A stretch of 48,111 bases of DNA from JAWLGW01 sp964569055. GTDB lineage: Bacteria; Planctomycetota; J058. Numbering within the stretch: the stretch's first letter is position 1; every line of letters begins with the position of its first letter. The stretch is from positions 1-48,111 of the forward strand of contig CAZMSZ010000007.1 in NCBI GenBank assembly GCA_964569055.1, written 5' to 3'. A program made the position numbers and the translations under genes. The notes beneath the pieces were generated by a model. It saw only the letters and a program-made list of their open reading frames with translations. It ran no database searches and was not told where the DNA came from. Below are positions 38,575 through 46,395 of the stretch, piece by piece.

Positions 38575-40026
38575 ATGCTAGGACGCGCCCGAGGACCTCG
38601 GTACACCCTCCCGGCCGTCAGCGCGGCGGCCGGGGCCCTGCTCGCGGTGCTGGCGCTGGCGCTGGCGCTGTGGAGCAAGGAGCTCGTCAAGGACGCCATG
38701 CGCGCCGAGTGCGCGGCCCACGCGGCGGTGATCGCGCGCGAGCTGCGGGGCGAGCTGGAGCTGCTGCTGCGGGAGGTGGCGCGGGGGGCGCGGCCGGCCG
38801 AGGCGGCGGGGGTGTGGTGGATCGGCGCGGACGGCGCGGTGGTCGAGGCCTCGGCCGCGGGGCCGTCGCCGAGCCGGCTGCTCGAGAGCGTGGCGGCCTA
38901 CTCGGGCGGTCAGCCGCTCGCGCTGAGCGACGTCGACCCGGCGGGAGCGCCGCGGGCGGCGACGTTCGCGCCGACGGCCTGGCTCGAGGCCGAGGGCCTC
39001 CTTCGCGCGCGCGCGGCGCGGTCACGGGGCGTGCTCGTGGAGTGGGACCTGGCGCGGCTCCGCGCGTCCCGGGCCGAGCCGCACCTCCTCGACCCCGCGG
39101 GGCGCTACGCGGCGGCGCTCGTCGAGGACGAGGCGGCCGCGGACGCGCTCCCGTTCCGCGCCCGCGCGCAGGTCGCGCTCGAGCCGCCGCTCTCGGGGCT
39201 GAGGCTGGCCGTGGGCCTCCAGGACGCGGGCGGGCTGCGGCGCAACCTCCGCATCCAGACCACGCTGCTCGGCTCGCTCGTGGCGTGGCTGCTGGCGGTC
39301 CTGGGCGGGAGCCTGTACCTGTTCATGCGCCGCGAGCGCCAGCGGGCCGACGACCTCGTGGCGCGCGAGCACTTCCTCACCCGCGCCTACCACGAGCTGC
39401 AGACCCCGCTGGCGCTGATGCGCGCGGCGGCGGAGACGGTCGGGCGCGGGGCGGCCGACCGGCCGCAGGACCTGGCCCGCTGCGTGGACATCCTGCTGCG
39501 CGAGGAGGAGCGGCTCACCCGCACCATTCGCCGGCTGCTGCGCTACCTGCGCCTGCAGTCGAGCGACCGGCAGGTCGGCGTGCGGGCGCTGCTCGGGGCC
39601 GCCGAGCCGCTGGGCGAGGCGGTCGAGCAGGCCGCGCAGGAGGCGCGAGACGCGCTCGAGGCGGCCGGGCTCGAGCTCGCCGTCTCGATCGACCCCGCGG
39701 TGCGCGAGGAGGCCGCGCCCGGCGAGCTGGTGCGCGACACCGTGGTGGAGCTGCTCGCCAACGCGCGCAAGCACGCCGCCGGCGCGCGCCGGATCGAGGT
39801 GACGCTCGCTCCGCGCGGCGGCGCGACGGTGCTCGCGGTCGCCGACGACGGGCCCGGAGTCAGCGACCCGGCGCGCGCCTTCGAGGCCTGGCGCGGCGAC
39901 GGCCCCGGGAGCGGCCTGGGCCTGGCCCTGCTGCGCGAGGGCTGGGCCACGATCGACGGGCGGGTGACCGTGGCCCCCTCCGAGCGAGGCGCGCGGCTCG
40001 AGGTGACGATCCCCAAGGCCCGGTAG
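38575..40026 (+). CDS. Two-component sensor histidine kinase
   Basis: This 483-residue membrane kinase has helix 1 at about 13-33, a ~195-residue extracytoplasmic sensor region, helix 2 at about 228-250, then the H box YHELQTPL with H273, the N box ELLANARKH, G1 DDGPGVSD and G2 GSGLGLALL. The Arg of the common SHELRTPL is Gln here. It should phosphorylate the response regulator encoded next. The sensor region has no family I can name; a short WWIGADGAVVEAS stretch hints at a PAS/Cache-like strand. Confidence 0.9.
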   Translation: MLGRARGPRYTLPAVSAAAGALLAVLALALALWSKELVKDAMRAECAAHAAVIARELRGELELLLREVARGARPAEAAGVWWIGADGAVVEASAAGPSPSRLLESVAAYSGGQPLALSDVDPAGAPRAATFAPTAWLEAEGLLRARAARSRGVLVEWDLARLRASRAEPHLLDPAGRYAAALVEDEAAADALPFRARAQVALEPPLSGLRLAVGLQDAGGLRRNLRIQTTLLGSLVAWLLAVLGGSLYLFMRRERQRADDLVAREHFLTRAYHELQTPLALMRAAAETVGRGAADRPQDLARCVDILLREEERLTRTIRRLLRYLRLQSSDRQVGVRALLGAAEPLGEAVEQAAQEARDALEAAGLELAVSIDPAVREEAAPGELVRDTVVELLANARKHAAGARRIEVTLAPRGGATVLAVADDGPGVSDPARAFEAWRGDGPGSGLGLALLREGWATIDGRVTVAPSERGARLEVTIPKAR

Positions 40027-40029
40027 GAT
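40024..40029 (+). promoter_or_regulatory. Candidate -10 element (TAGGAT) overlapping a stop codon
   Basis: TAGGAT begins with the TAG stop of the kinase gene and lies 6 bases before the regulator GTG. The regulator may thus have its own leaderless transcript in addition to readthrough. Confidence 0.4.
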
Positions 40030-40035
40030 CGGGCC

Positions 40036-40722
40036 GTGGCGAACGCGGCGGGGGCGCGGGTGCTGGTGGTGGAGGACGAGGCGGACCTCGCCTTCCTCCT
40101 CGAGCAGAACCTCGTCCAGCAGGGCTACGCCGTCACCTGCGCGGGGGGCGCGCGCGCGGCCGAGCGGGCGCTGGCGGCGCCGTACGACCTGCTGCTCCTC
40201 GACGTGAACCTCCCCGACGGGAGCGGGTTCGACCTGCTCGGCGCGCTGCGCCGCCGCGGGGTGTGGACCCCGGCCGTGTTCCTGACCGCGCGGGCCGACG
40301 AGGCCGATCGCCTGCGCGGCTTCGCCGTCGGCGGCGACGACTACGTGGCCAAGCCGTTCAGCATGGCCGAGCTGCTGGCGCGCGCCGGCGCGATCGTGCG
40401 GCGGGCGCGGCTGGTGCGGCCCACGAGCTATCGCTCGGCCGACTTCGAGGTCGACTTCGAGCGCTACCGCCTCACGGTGGGCGGCGAGGAGCGGGCGCTC
40501 ACGTACCTCGAGAGCGAGCTGCTCCGCTACCTGATCGAGCGCCCCGGCGAGGCGGTGGCCCGCGCGCGCCTGCTCGACGAGGTGTGGGGCTACGACCGGT
40601 TCCCGACCACGCGCACGGTGGACACCCACGTCCTCAACCTGCGGCGCAAGCTCGAGCCCGACCCGGCGAGCCCGCGCTACCTCGTCACCGTGCACGGCAA
40701 GGGCTACAAGTTCGTGCCCTGA
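40036..40722 (+). CDS. OmpR-family response regulator
   Basis: This 228-residue protein has a receiver domain with E13-D14, phospho-acceptor D56 (LLLLDVNLP), T in FLTARA and K in DDYVAKPF, followed by a winged-helix DNA-binding domain (LTYLESELLRYL, TRTVDTHVLNLRRKL, GKGYKFVP). Partner of the preceding kinase. Targets are unknown; the adjacent aminotransferase gene is a candidate. GTG start without a ribosome site. Confidence 0.93.
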   Translation: MANAAGARVLVVEDEADLAFLLEQNLVQQGYAVTCAGGARAAERALAAPYDLLLLDVNLPDGSGFDLLGALRRRGVWTPAVFLTARADEADRLRGFAVGGDDYVAKPFSMAELLARAGAIVRRARLVRPTSYRSADFEVDFERYRLTVGGEERALTYLESELLRYLIERPGEAVARARLLDEVWGYDRFPTTRTVDTHVLNLRRKLEPDPASPRYLVTVHGKGYKFVP

Positions 40723-40842
40723 GCGGATGTGCGTGCCCTGCGGCTATTGACCGCGCCACGCGAAATCCCGACCCTAGGTGGCTCGGTGGCCGCGCCTCGG
40801 CGGCGGCCCGTCCCCCAAACGATCCCCCAACAGGAGGTCCCC

Positions 40843-42159
40843 GTGATCGACGCTCAGAAGGTCCACGAGGTGCTCGCGCGCCACCAGCTCGCCGACGGGC
40901 TGCCGATCGTGTTCGACCTCCAGCGATCGCACGGCTCGTGGGTGCACGACGCGCGCACGGGCGAGGAGTACCTCGACGCGTTCACCTGCTTCGCCTCCTG
41001 GCCGGTGGGCTACAACCACCCCATGCTGCAGGAGGCCGCCTTCCAGGAGCGGCTCCTGCGCGCGGCCACGACCAAGGTCACCAGCGCCGACCTCTACACC
41101 CGCGAGATGGCCGAGTTCGTGGCGGCCTTCGCGACCCGCGTCACGCCCGAGGGCTTCCCCTACCACTTCTGGATCTCGGGCGGCGCGCTGGCGGTCGAGA
41201 ACGCGCTCAAGACCGCGTTCGACTGGAAGGCGCGCAAGCTCGGGCGCACCGACTTCGGCGCCGACGTGAACGACCTCGTGGTGCTCCACTTCGAGAACGC
41301 GTTCCACGGCCGCTCGGGCTACACGCTCAGCCTGACCAACACGGTCCCCGACAAGGTCGGCCTGTTCCCCAAGTTCCCCTGGCCGCGCGTGCCCAGCCCG
41401 GCGATCGAGTACGACCTCGACGGCAACCCGCGCAACGACGTGGAGGCCGCGGAGCGCGCCTCCTGCGCCGCGATCGAGGCCGCCTTCGCGCGGCACGCGG
41501 GCAAGGTGGCCGCGATCTTGATCGAGCCGATCCAGGGCGAGGGCGGCGACCGCCACTTCCGCCCCGAGTTCATGCGCCGCCTGCGGCAGTACGCCGACGA
41601 GCAGGAGGCGCTCCTGATCTTCGACGAGGTCCAGACCGGCTTCTTCGGCACCGGCGAGGCCTGGATGTGGCAGCACCACGGCGTGCGCCCCGACGTGGTC
41701 GCGTTCGGCAAGAAGACGCAGGTGTGCGGGATCTACGCCAGCCGCCGGGTCGACGAGGTCGCCGACAACGTGTTCCACAAGGCGAGCCGGATCAACTCCA
41801 CCTGGGGCGGCAACCTGGTCGACATGGTGCGCTGCCACCGGTTCATCGAGATCGTGGAGGCCGACGCGCTCCCCGAGCGGATCGCGGCCCAGGGCGCGCG
41901 CGCGCTGGCCGGGTTCCGCGCGGCGGCGCGCGAGAGCGGCGCGTTCGACAACGTGCGCGGGCTCGGCTCGTGGGCCGCGTTCGACCTGCGCGACGGCGAG
42001 GTCCGCCGGGCCATGCTGGCCGCCCTGCGCGAGGAGCGCGTGCTCGCCCTCCCGAGCGGCCCGCGGGCGATCCGCTTCCGCCTCCCGCTGGTGATCAGCG
42101 AGGGCGAGGTCGACGAGCTGGTCCAGCGCACCGCCCGCGCCGCGGCGCGGCTGGGGTAG
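40843..42159 (+). CDS. lat: L-lysine 6-aminotransferase
   Basis: This 438-residue class III PLP aminotransferase should convert L-lysine and 2-oxoglutarate to 2-aminoadipate semialdehyde and glutamate. The PLP lysine is in FGKKTQVCG (K290 or K291), a motif characteristic of lysine 6-aminotransferase; other features are ENAFHGRSGYTLSLTN, EPIQGEGGDRHF and FDEVQTGFF. Start is GTG behind CAGGAGGTC, the clearest ribosome site nearby. The upstream 120 bases contain TTGACC near 40747 but no good -10 at normal spacing. Catabolic or stress-related use of lysine is the usual role. Confidence 0.92.
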   Translation: MIDAQKVHEVLARHQLADGLPIVFDLQRSHGSWVHDARTGEEYLDAFTCFASWPVGYNHPMLQEAAFQERLLRAATTKVTSADLYTREMAEFVAAFATRVTPEGFPYHFWISGGALAVENALKTAFDWKARKLGRTDFGADVNDLVVLHFENAFHGRSGYTLSLTNTVPDKVGLFPKFPWPRVPSPAIEYDLDGNPRNDVEAAERASCAAIEAAFARHAGKVAAILIEPIQGEGGDRHFRPEFMRRLRQYADEQEALLIFDEVQTGFFGTGEAWMWQHHGVRPDVVAFGKKTQVCGIYASRRVDEVADNVFHKASRINSTWGGNLVDMVRCHRFIEIVEADALPERIAAQGARALAGFRAAARESGAFDNVRGLGSWAAFDLRDGEVRRAMLAALREERVLALPSGPRAIRFRLPLVISEGEVDELVQRTARAAARLG

Positions 42160-42282
42160 TCGCCCAGCGCCCCAGCTCCAGGTCGCGCTCGAGCGACTCG
42201 ATCTGCGTGGGGACGAACCGCGAGCGCGGTGGTCGACGGCCCCACCTTGGAAGGCTCCCGCCGCCCGCCCTTTCTTGGCGGC

Positions 42283-42861
42283 GTGACCACGATCGGGCTC
42301 GTCTGCCGGTTCAAGCCGCTCCACGTCGTGCACGCGGCCCTGCTCGAGACGCTGTGCGAGCGGGCCGGGCGGCTCCTGATCGGGGTCGGCAGCAGCAACC
42401 GCTACGACGCCGACAACCCGTTCACCTGCGCCGAGACGGTCGCCATGGTCGAGCGGGTGCTGCGCCCGCGCTTCGCGAACTTCGAGCCGGTCCCGGTGCC
42501 CGACCTCGGCCACGGCCCGCGCTGGCGGGCGCAGCTCGTGGGGCTGTTCGGGCCGCTCGACCTGTTCGTGACCGCCAACGCCTACGTGGCGGCGCTGCTG
42601 CGCGAGACCTACCCGCTGGCCCACCCGCGCGAGCTGGTCCCGGCGGCGCGGCACGCGCCGGTGGACGGGGCGCGGGTGCGGCGCGCGCTGGCGCGGGGCG
42701 AGCCGTGGGAGCACCTCGTCCCGCCCGAGGTGGCCGACTACTTGCGCGAGGGCGCCCTGCCGGAGCGGTTCCGGCGGGAGTTCGGCCTCGCCACGCTGGC
42801 CGCGGGCTTCGGGCCCGACGCACGCACGAGGAGAGAGCGCGATGTACTGCTGGGGCGATGA
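42283..42861 (+). CDS. nadM: Archaeal-type nicotinamide-nucleotide adenylyltransferase
   Basis: This 192-residue nucleotidyltransferase matches NadM along its length: GLVCRFKPLHVVH at the start (the HxGH motif reads H14-VV-H17), GVGSSNRYDADNPFT, RRALARGEPWEHLVPPEV and the C-terminal PERFRREF. It would make NAD or its deamido form from the mononucleotide and ATP. The (I/L)SxTxIR-like signature is altered to VDGARVRRAL and the middle Gly of HxGH is Val, so activity needs testing. GTG at 42283 gives a family-like N-terminus. It overlaps the VWA gene by 20 bases. Confidence 0.8.
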   Translation: MTTIGLVCRFKPLHVVHAALLETLCERAGRLLIGVGSSNRYDADNPFTCAETVAMVERVLRPRFANFEPVPVPDLGHGPRWRAQLVGLFGPLDLFVTANAYVAALLRETYPLAHPRELVPAARHAPVDGARVRRALARGEPWEHLVPPEVADYLREGALPERFRREFGLATLAAGFGPDARTRRERDVLLGR

Positions 42862-43774
42862 CATGAGCGGGTGGGAGCGGCCCGAGGCCTACGTCTACAA
42901 GGGGCCGGCCGCGGCCAGGGCGGCCCGCGCGGCCGCGAAGGCGGCGTCCGACCAGCGCGGCGGCCGCCAGTATCTGAAGCGGCGCGAGCCCGACATGAGC
43001 GTGGTCTCGCCGCAAGGCAAGGTGATCGAGACCCACAGCGCGAACCCGATCGTGGTCGCGGTCGACGTGACCGGCTCCATGGCTCACTGGCCCTTCGAGA
43101 TCTTCGACCGCCTGCCGCTGCTGTACCAGACGCTGTCGCAGTACCGGCCCGACGTGGAGCTGTGCTTCGCCGCGATCGGCGACGCGCACAGCGACCGGTT
43201 CCCGCTGCAGGTCGGGCGGTTCGCGCGGGGGCTCGCGCTCGAGGACCAGCTCGGCGCGCTGTACGGCGAGGGCGGCGGCGGCGGGGGCGCGCGCGAGAGC
43301 TACGAGCTGTTCGCGGCGTTCCTGCTGGAGCGGGCGCGGGCGCCCGAGGCGGTGCGGCCGCTGCTGATCGTGTTCGGCGACGAGGGGTTCTACCCCGAGG
43401 TCGACCCGAGGCAGGCGACGTATCACTTCGGCGCCGGTCCCGCCGGCGAGGGCGCGCGGCGCCGCGCGCTCGACTCGGCGCAGGTGTGGCGCGCGGTGGC
43501 CGAGGCCTGGAACGTGTTCCACCTGCGCAAGCCCTACGGCGAGGCGGGCGGGCGGGCGGACCGCCAGATCCAGGCCCAGTGGGAGGACGTGCTCGGGCCC
43601 GAGCGGATCATCGCGCTCGACTCCGCCGAGCGCGCGGTCGACGTGGCGCTCGGCCTGATCGCCCGGCTGTGGGGCCACTACGAGGACTTCGAGTCGAACA
43701 TGGGCGCGCGGCAGGACGCGGCCAAGGTCCGGGCCGTGGGCCAGCGGCTGCGCGGCAAGGAGGTGCTGCGGTGA
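42842..43774 (+). CDS. VWA (von Willebrand factor A) domain protein
   Basis: This 310-residue protein has a VWA domain whose metal site (MIDAS) motif is D75-V-T77-G-S79-M, followed by a Gly-rich loop (GEGGGGGGARESYE) and FGDEGFYPEV. There is no signal peptide, so it is cytoplasmic. VWA domains usually mediate metal-dependent protein contacts. ATG at 42842 has GAGGAGAG upstream; an ATG at 42863 just after the nadM stop is an alternative. Its stop overlaps the next gene by 4 bases, making a coupled trio. Confidence 0.82.
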   Translation: MYCWGDDMSGWERPEAYVYKGPAAARAARAAAKAASDQRGGRQYLKRREPDMSVVSPQGKVIETHSANPIVVAVDVTGSMAHWPFEIFDRLPLLYQTLSQYRPDVELCFAAIGDAHSDRFPLQVGRFARGLALEDQLGALYGEGGGGGGARESYELFAAFLLERARAPEAVRPLLIVFGDEGFYPEVDPRQATYHFGAGPAGEGARRRALDSAQVWRAVAEAWNVFHLRKPYGEAGGRADRQIQAQWEDVLGPERIIALDSAERAVDVALGLIARLWGHYEDFESNMGARQDAAKVRAVGQRLRGKEVLR

Positions 43775-44706
43775 GGCGTCCGGTCGACGTGATCGTGACC
43801 GTGCCGCCGCACGCCGACTTCCTCGAGGAGGTCGCGGCCCACCCGCTGGTGGTCGGGCTGCGGCTCAACACCGTCATGCCCGTGCGCCGCGGGCCGGGCG
43901 AGGCGCTGGCGCGCCTCGCCGCGCTCGGGCAGCCGCTGTGGATCGACCTCAAGGGGCGGCAGCTGCGGGTGGCCGAGCCGGCGGTCCCGCCCTTCACCGA
44001 GGTCCGCCTCAGCCACCCGATCCGGGTGCGCACGCCCGCGCGCGCCCTGTTCGGGAGCGGGCGCGAGGAGGCGCGGGTCCTGGCGGTGGACGGCGAGCGG
44101 CTGATCCTGGAGGACGGCCCCCGCCGCGTGGTCGGCCCCGGGGAGTCGGTGAACATCCCGTGCCCCTCGCTCGAGGTGGAGGGGAGCCTCACCGCGCGCG
44201 ACCTGGAGTACGTGGCCGCCGCTCGCGCGCTCGGCCTCCACCACTACATGCTGTCGTTCGTGGAGGGGCCCGCCGACGTCGCCGCGCTGCGCGAGGCCGA
44301 CCCCGAGGCGCGGGTGGTCGCCAAGGTGGAGAGCCAGCGCGGCCTGTCCTGGGTGCGCGCCGGCGCGCCCGGCGGGGCGACGCGGCTGATGGCGGCCCGC
44401 GGCGACCTCTACCTCGAGCTCGCCGGGCCGCACCAGCTCCCGCGCGCGCTGCGGGCGATCCTCGCGACCGACCCCGAGGCGATCGTGGCGAGCAGGCTGC
44501 TCGACGGGCTGGCCTGGGACCGGCCGCCGAGCGCGCAGGAGGTGACCGACGTGGCGTTCCTGTTGGCCCTCGGCGCGCGCACCCTGATGCTCGGTGACGA
44601 GGTGTGTCTGCGGCGCGACTCGGTCCTCTCGGCGCTCGACCTGATCGAGGCGATCGCGCGCGAGGCGCCGCGCCCCGCCGGGGCGCGCGCGCTCGCGGCG
44701 TGCTGA
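43771..44706 (+). CDS. Truncated pyruvate-kinase-like protein
   Basis: This 311-residue protein follows pyruvate kinase through the barrel: R31-L-N33 (the SHG that follows in true enzymes is missing), D59-L-K-G, a B-domain-like insert, SVNIPCP, LTARDLEY, MLSFVEGPADV, K185 and E187 in AKVES, R210-G-D212-L and S241 where Thr normally binds phosphoenolpyruvate. The C-terminal regulatory domain is absent and the lid is short. Most catalytic positions are kept, but a changed substrate is likely. Cotranslated with NadM and VWA (GTGA overlap). Confidence 0.78.
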   Translation: MRRPVDVIVTVPPHADFLEEVAAHPLVVGLRLNTVMPVRRGPGEALARLAALGQPLWIDLKGRQLRVAEPAVPPFTEVRLSHPIRVRTPARALFGSGREEARVLAVDGERLILEDGPRRVVGPGESVNIPCPSLEVEGSLTARDLEYVAAARALGLHHYMLSFVEGPADVAALREADPEARVVAKVESQRGLSWVRAGAPGGATRLMAARGDLYLELAGPHQLPRALRAILATDPEAIVASRLLDGLAWDRPPSAQEVTDVAFLLALGARTLMLGDEVCLRRDSVLSALDLIEAIAREAPRPAGARALAAC

Positions 44707-44782
44707 GGCCGCGCAGGGGGCCCCCGCGCCTTGCGCGCCAGACCCGGCCCTTCCATGCTGGGGTGACGCCGGGACGCGGCGC

Positions 44783-44788
44783 TACGAA
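44783..44788 (+). promoter_or_regulatory. Weak -10 candidate (TACGAA)
   Basis: TACGAA ends 8 bases before the ATG at 44797. AAAGGCC in between could instead act as a weak ribosome site, so this is uncertain. Confidence 0.25.
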
Positions 44789-44796
44789 AGGCCGCG

Positions 44797-45261
44797 ATGG
44801 CGACGCGCAGGCGCTGGGGAGTGCGGGGGCTGGTGCTGGGCGGGGCGCTGCTGGGAGCGCTCGCGCTGGGTGCGGCCCCGCGGATCGAGGGCGAGGTCGA
44901 GGACCTCGCCGCCGCGGTCGAGGCGAGCGAGGGCGCGCACCTGCGCTACCGGCTCCCCGCGACGCTGGGCGGGCTCCGCCCCTCCCAGACGTTCCTGGGC
45001 TTCTTCCCGGGCCACGGCTACGCCCTCACCGCCTACGTCGGCGCCGACGCGCGGTTCGCCCCCGCGCAGTTCCTGATCGTGAGCCGGGTCGACGGCGCGA
45101 TCCGCAGCGAGCTGATCCTGCCGCCGCTCGGCCCCGGCCATCCGAGCCGCGGGCAGGACCTCCGCGGTCCCCAGGCCGAGGCCTACCTCCGCCGCGCGGG
45201 CCTGTCGCTCGAGCCGATCGAGCGGGTGTATCGGACGTACTACGCGGTGTGGACGCGATAG
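44797..45261 (+). CDS. Small secreted or membrane-anchored protein of unknown family
   Basis: This 154-residue protein has a basic start (MATRRRWGVR), one hydrophobic segment (about 9-27) and a compact remainder with SQTFLGFFPGHGYALTAYV and ERVYRTYYAVWTR. I do not recognise a family. It ends 3 bases before the convergent glycosyltransferase stop. Secretion or anchoring is inferred from the N-terminus only. Confidence 0.65.
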   Translation: MATRRRWGVRGLVLGGALLGALALGAAPRIEGEVEDLAAAVEASEGAHLRYRLPATLGGLRPSQTFLGFFPGHGYALTAYVGADARFAPAQFLIVSRVDGAIRSELILPPLGPGHPSRGQDLRGPQAEAYLRRAGLSLEPIERVYRTYYAVWTR

Positions 45262-45264
45262 GGA

Positions 45265-46395
45265 TCAGCGCGGCGCGAGCACCTCGCCGTACAGGGCGTC
45301 GTAGGCCGCGACCATGCGCTCCACCGAGAACCGCTCGGCGCGGGCGCGCGCCGCGCGCGTGAGGGCGGCCCGACGGGTGGGGTCGGTGAGGAGCGAGCCG
45401 AGCGCGGCCGCGAGGGCGGCGGGCTGCTCGGGCGGGACGAGCAGCCCGGCCTCGCCGAGCACCTCGGGCAGGCTGTCGACCGCGCTCGCCACGGCGGGCT
45501 TGCCGCAGGCGAGCGCCTCGGCCAGGGCCAGGCCGAAGCCCTCCCAGCGGCTCGGCATGCAGAACACCTCGAGCGCGGCGAGGACGGCCGGCACGTCGCG
45601 CTGGTGACCGAGGAACCTCACGCGCGCTTCGAGGCCGCGGGCGCGCGCCAGCGCGCGCAGCGCGCCCTCCTCGGGGCCTGCCCCGGCCAGCGCCAGCAGC
45701 GCCTGGGGGTGCGCGGGCGCGAGGCGGGCGAACGCCTCGATCAGGACGTCGAGGCCCTTCTGGCGGTCGAGCCGGCCGACGGCGCCGACGATCGGCGCGT
45801 CCGGCGGGAGCGCGAGCGCGGCTCGCGCCTCGCGCCGGGCGCGGTCCGGGTCGGAGGGCGGCGCGAAGCGGGCGAGGTCGATCCCGTTCTCGATCACGCG
45901 CAGGCGGTCGGAGCGCGCGCCGAGCGCGGCCGCGGCGTGGCGGCGTACGGCCTGCGAGACGCACACGGTGGCGTCGTCGCGTGTCGCGAGCAGGCGCTCC
46001 AGCAACGGGCGCGCCGGCAGTCGGCGCCGCTCGACCACGTGGATGGTCGAGATCACGCGCGCGCCGGCGGAGGGAGCGAGCAGGCGAGCCGCGAGGTTCC
46101 CGTGGAACAGGTGGGCATGGACGAGCGCCGGGCGGAGCGCGCGCAGGAGCCGCCTCAGGCGGAGGGCGCCGCGCAGGTCGAGCTTGCCGCGCAGCCGCAG
46201 CGGGCGCACGTCCACACGGGCGGCCAGGAGCGCGTCGGCGACGGCGCCGTCGCTCCCTCCCGGGCTGCGAAGCGAGGCCACCGTCACGGCCCAGCGCTCG
46301 CGCGGGAGGCGGGTCGCGAGCTCGAACACGACCCGCTCCGCGCCGGCGGGGTGGAGCTCCGTAGTCAGGAGCAGGACGCGGCGAGGGGCGTTCAC
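45265..46395 (-). CDS. GT4-family glycosyltransferase
   Basis: This 376-residue GT-B protein has an N-terminal Gly/His-rich acceptor half (TELHPAGAERV, HAHLFHGN), VIENGID in the linker, GRLDRQKGLDVLIEAF and the donor-binding EX7E motif in RWEGFGLALAEAL. It transfers a sugar from a nucleotide donor during polysaccharide synthesis at the inner face of the membrane. GTG start overlapping the stop of the flippase upstream by 4 bases. Confidence 0.92.
   Translation of the reverse strand: MNAPRRVLLLTTELHPAGAERVVFELATRLPRERWAVTVASLRSPGGSDGAVADALLAARVDVRPLRLRGKLDLRGALRLRRLLRALRPALVHAHLFHGNLAARLLAPSAGARVISTIHVVERRRLPARPLLERLLATRDDATVCVSQAVRRHAAAALGARSDRLRVIENGIDLARFAPPSDPDRARREARAALALPPDAPIVGAVGRLDRQKGLDVLIEAFARLAPAHPQALLALAGAGPEEGALRALARARGLEARVRFLGHQRDVPAVLAALEVFCMPSRWEGFGLALAEALACGKPAVASAVDSLPEVLGEAGLLVPPEQPAALAAALGSLLTDPTRRAALTRAARARAERFSVERMVAAYDALYGEVLAPR

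Noticed and set aside
42160..42282. Short minus-strand frame reading FVPTQIESLERDLELG
   Set aside because: It looks more protein-like than most shadow frames and might be a gene remnant, but it has no start codon or family match.
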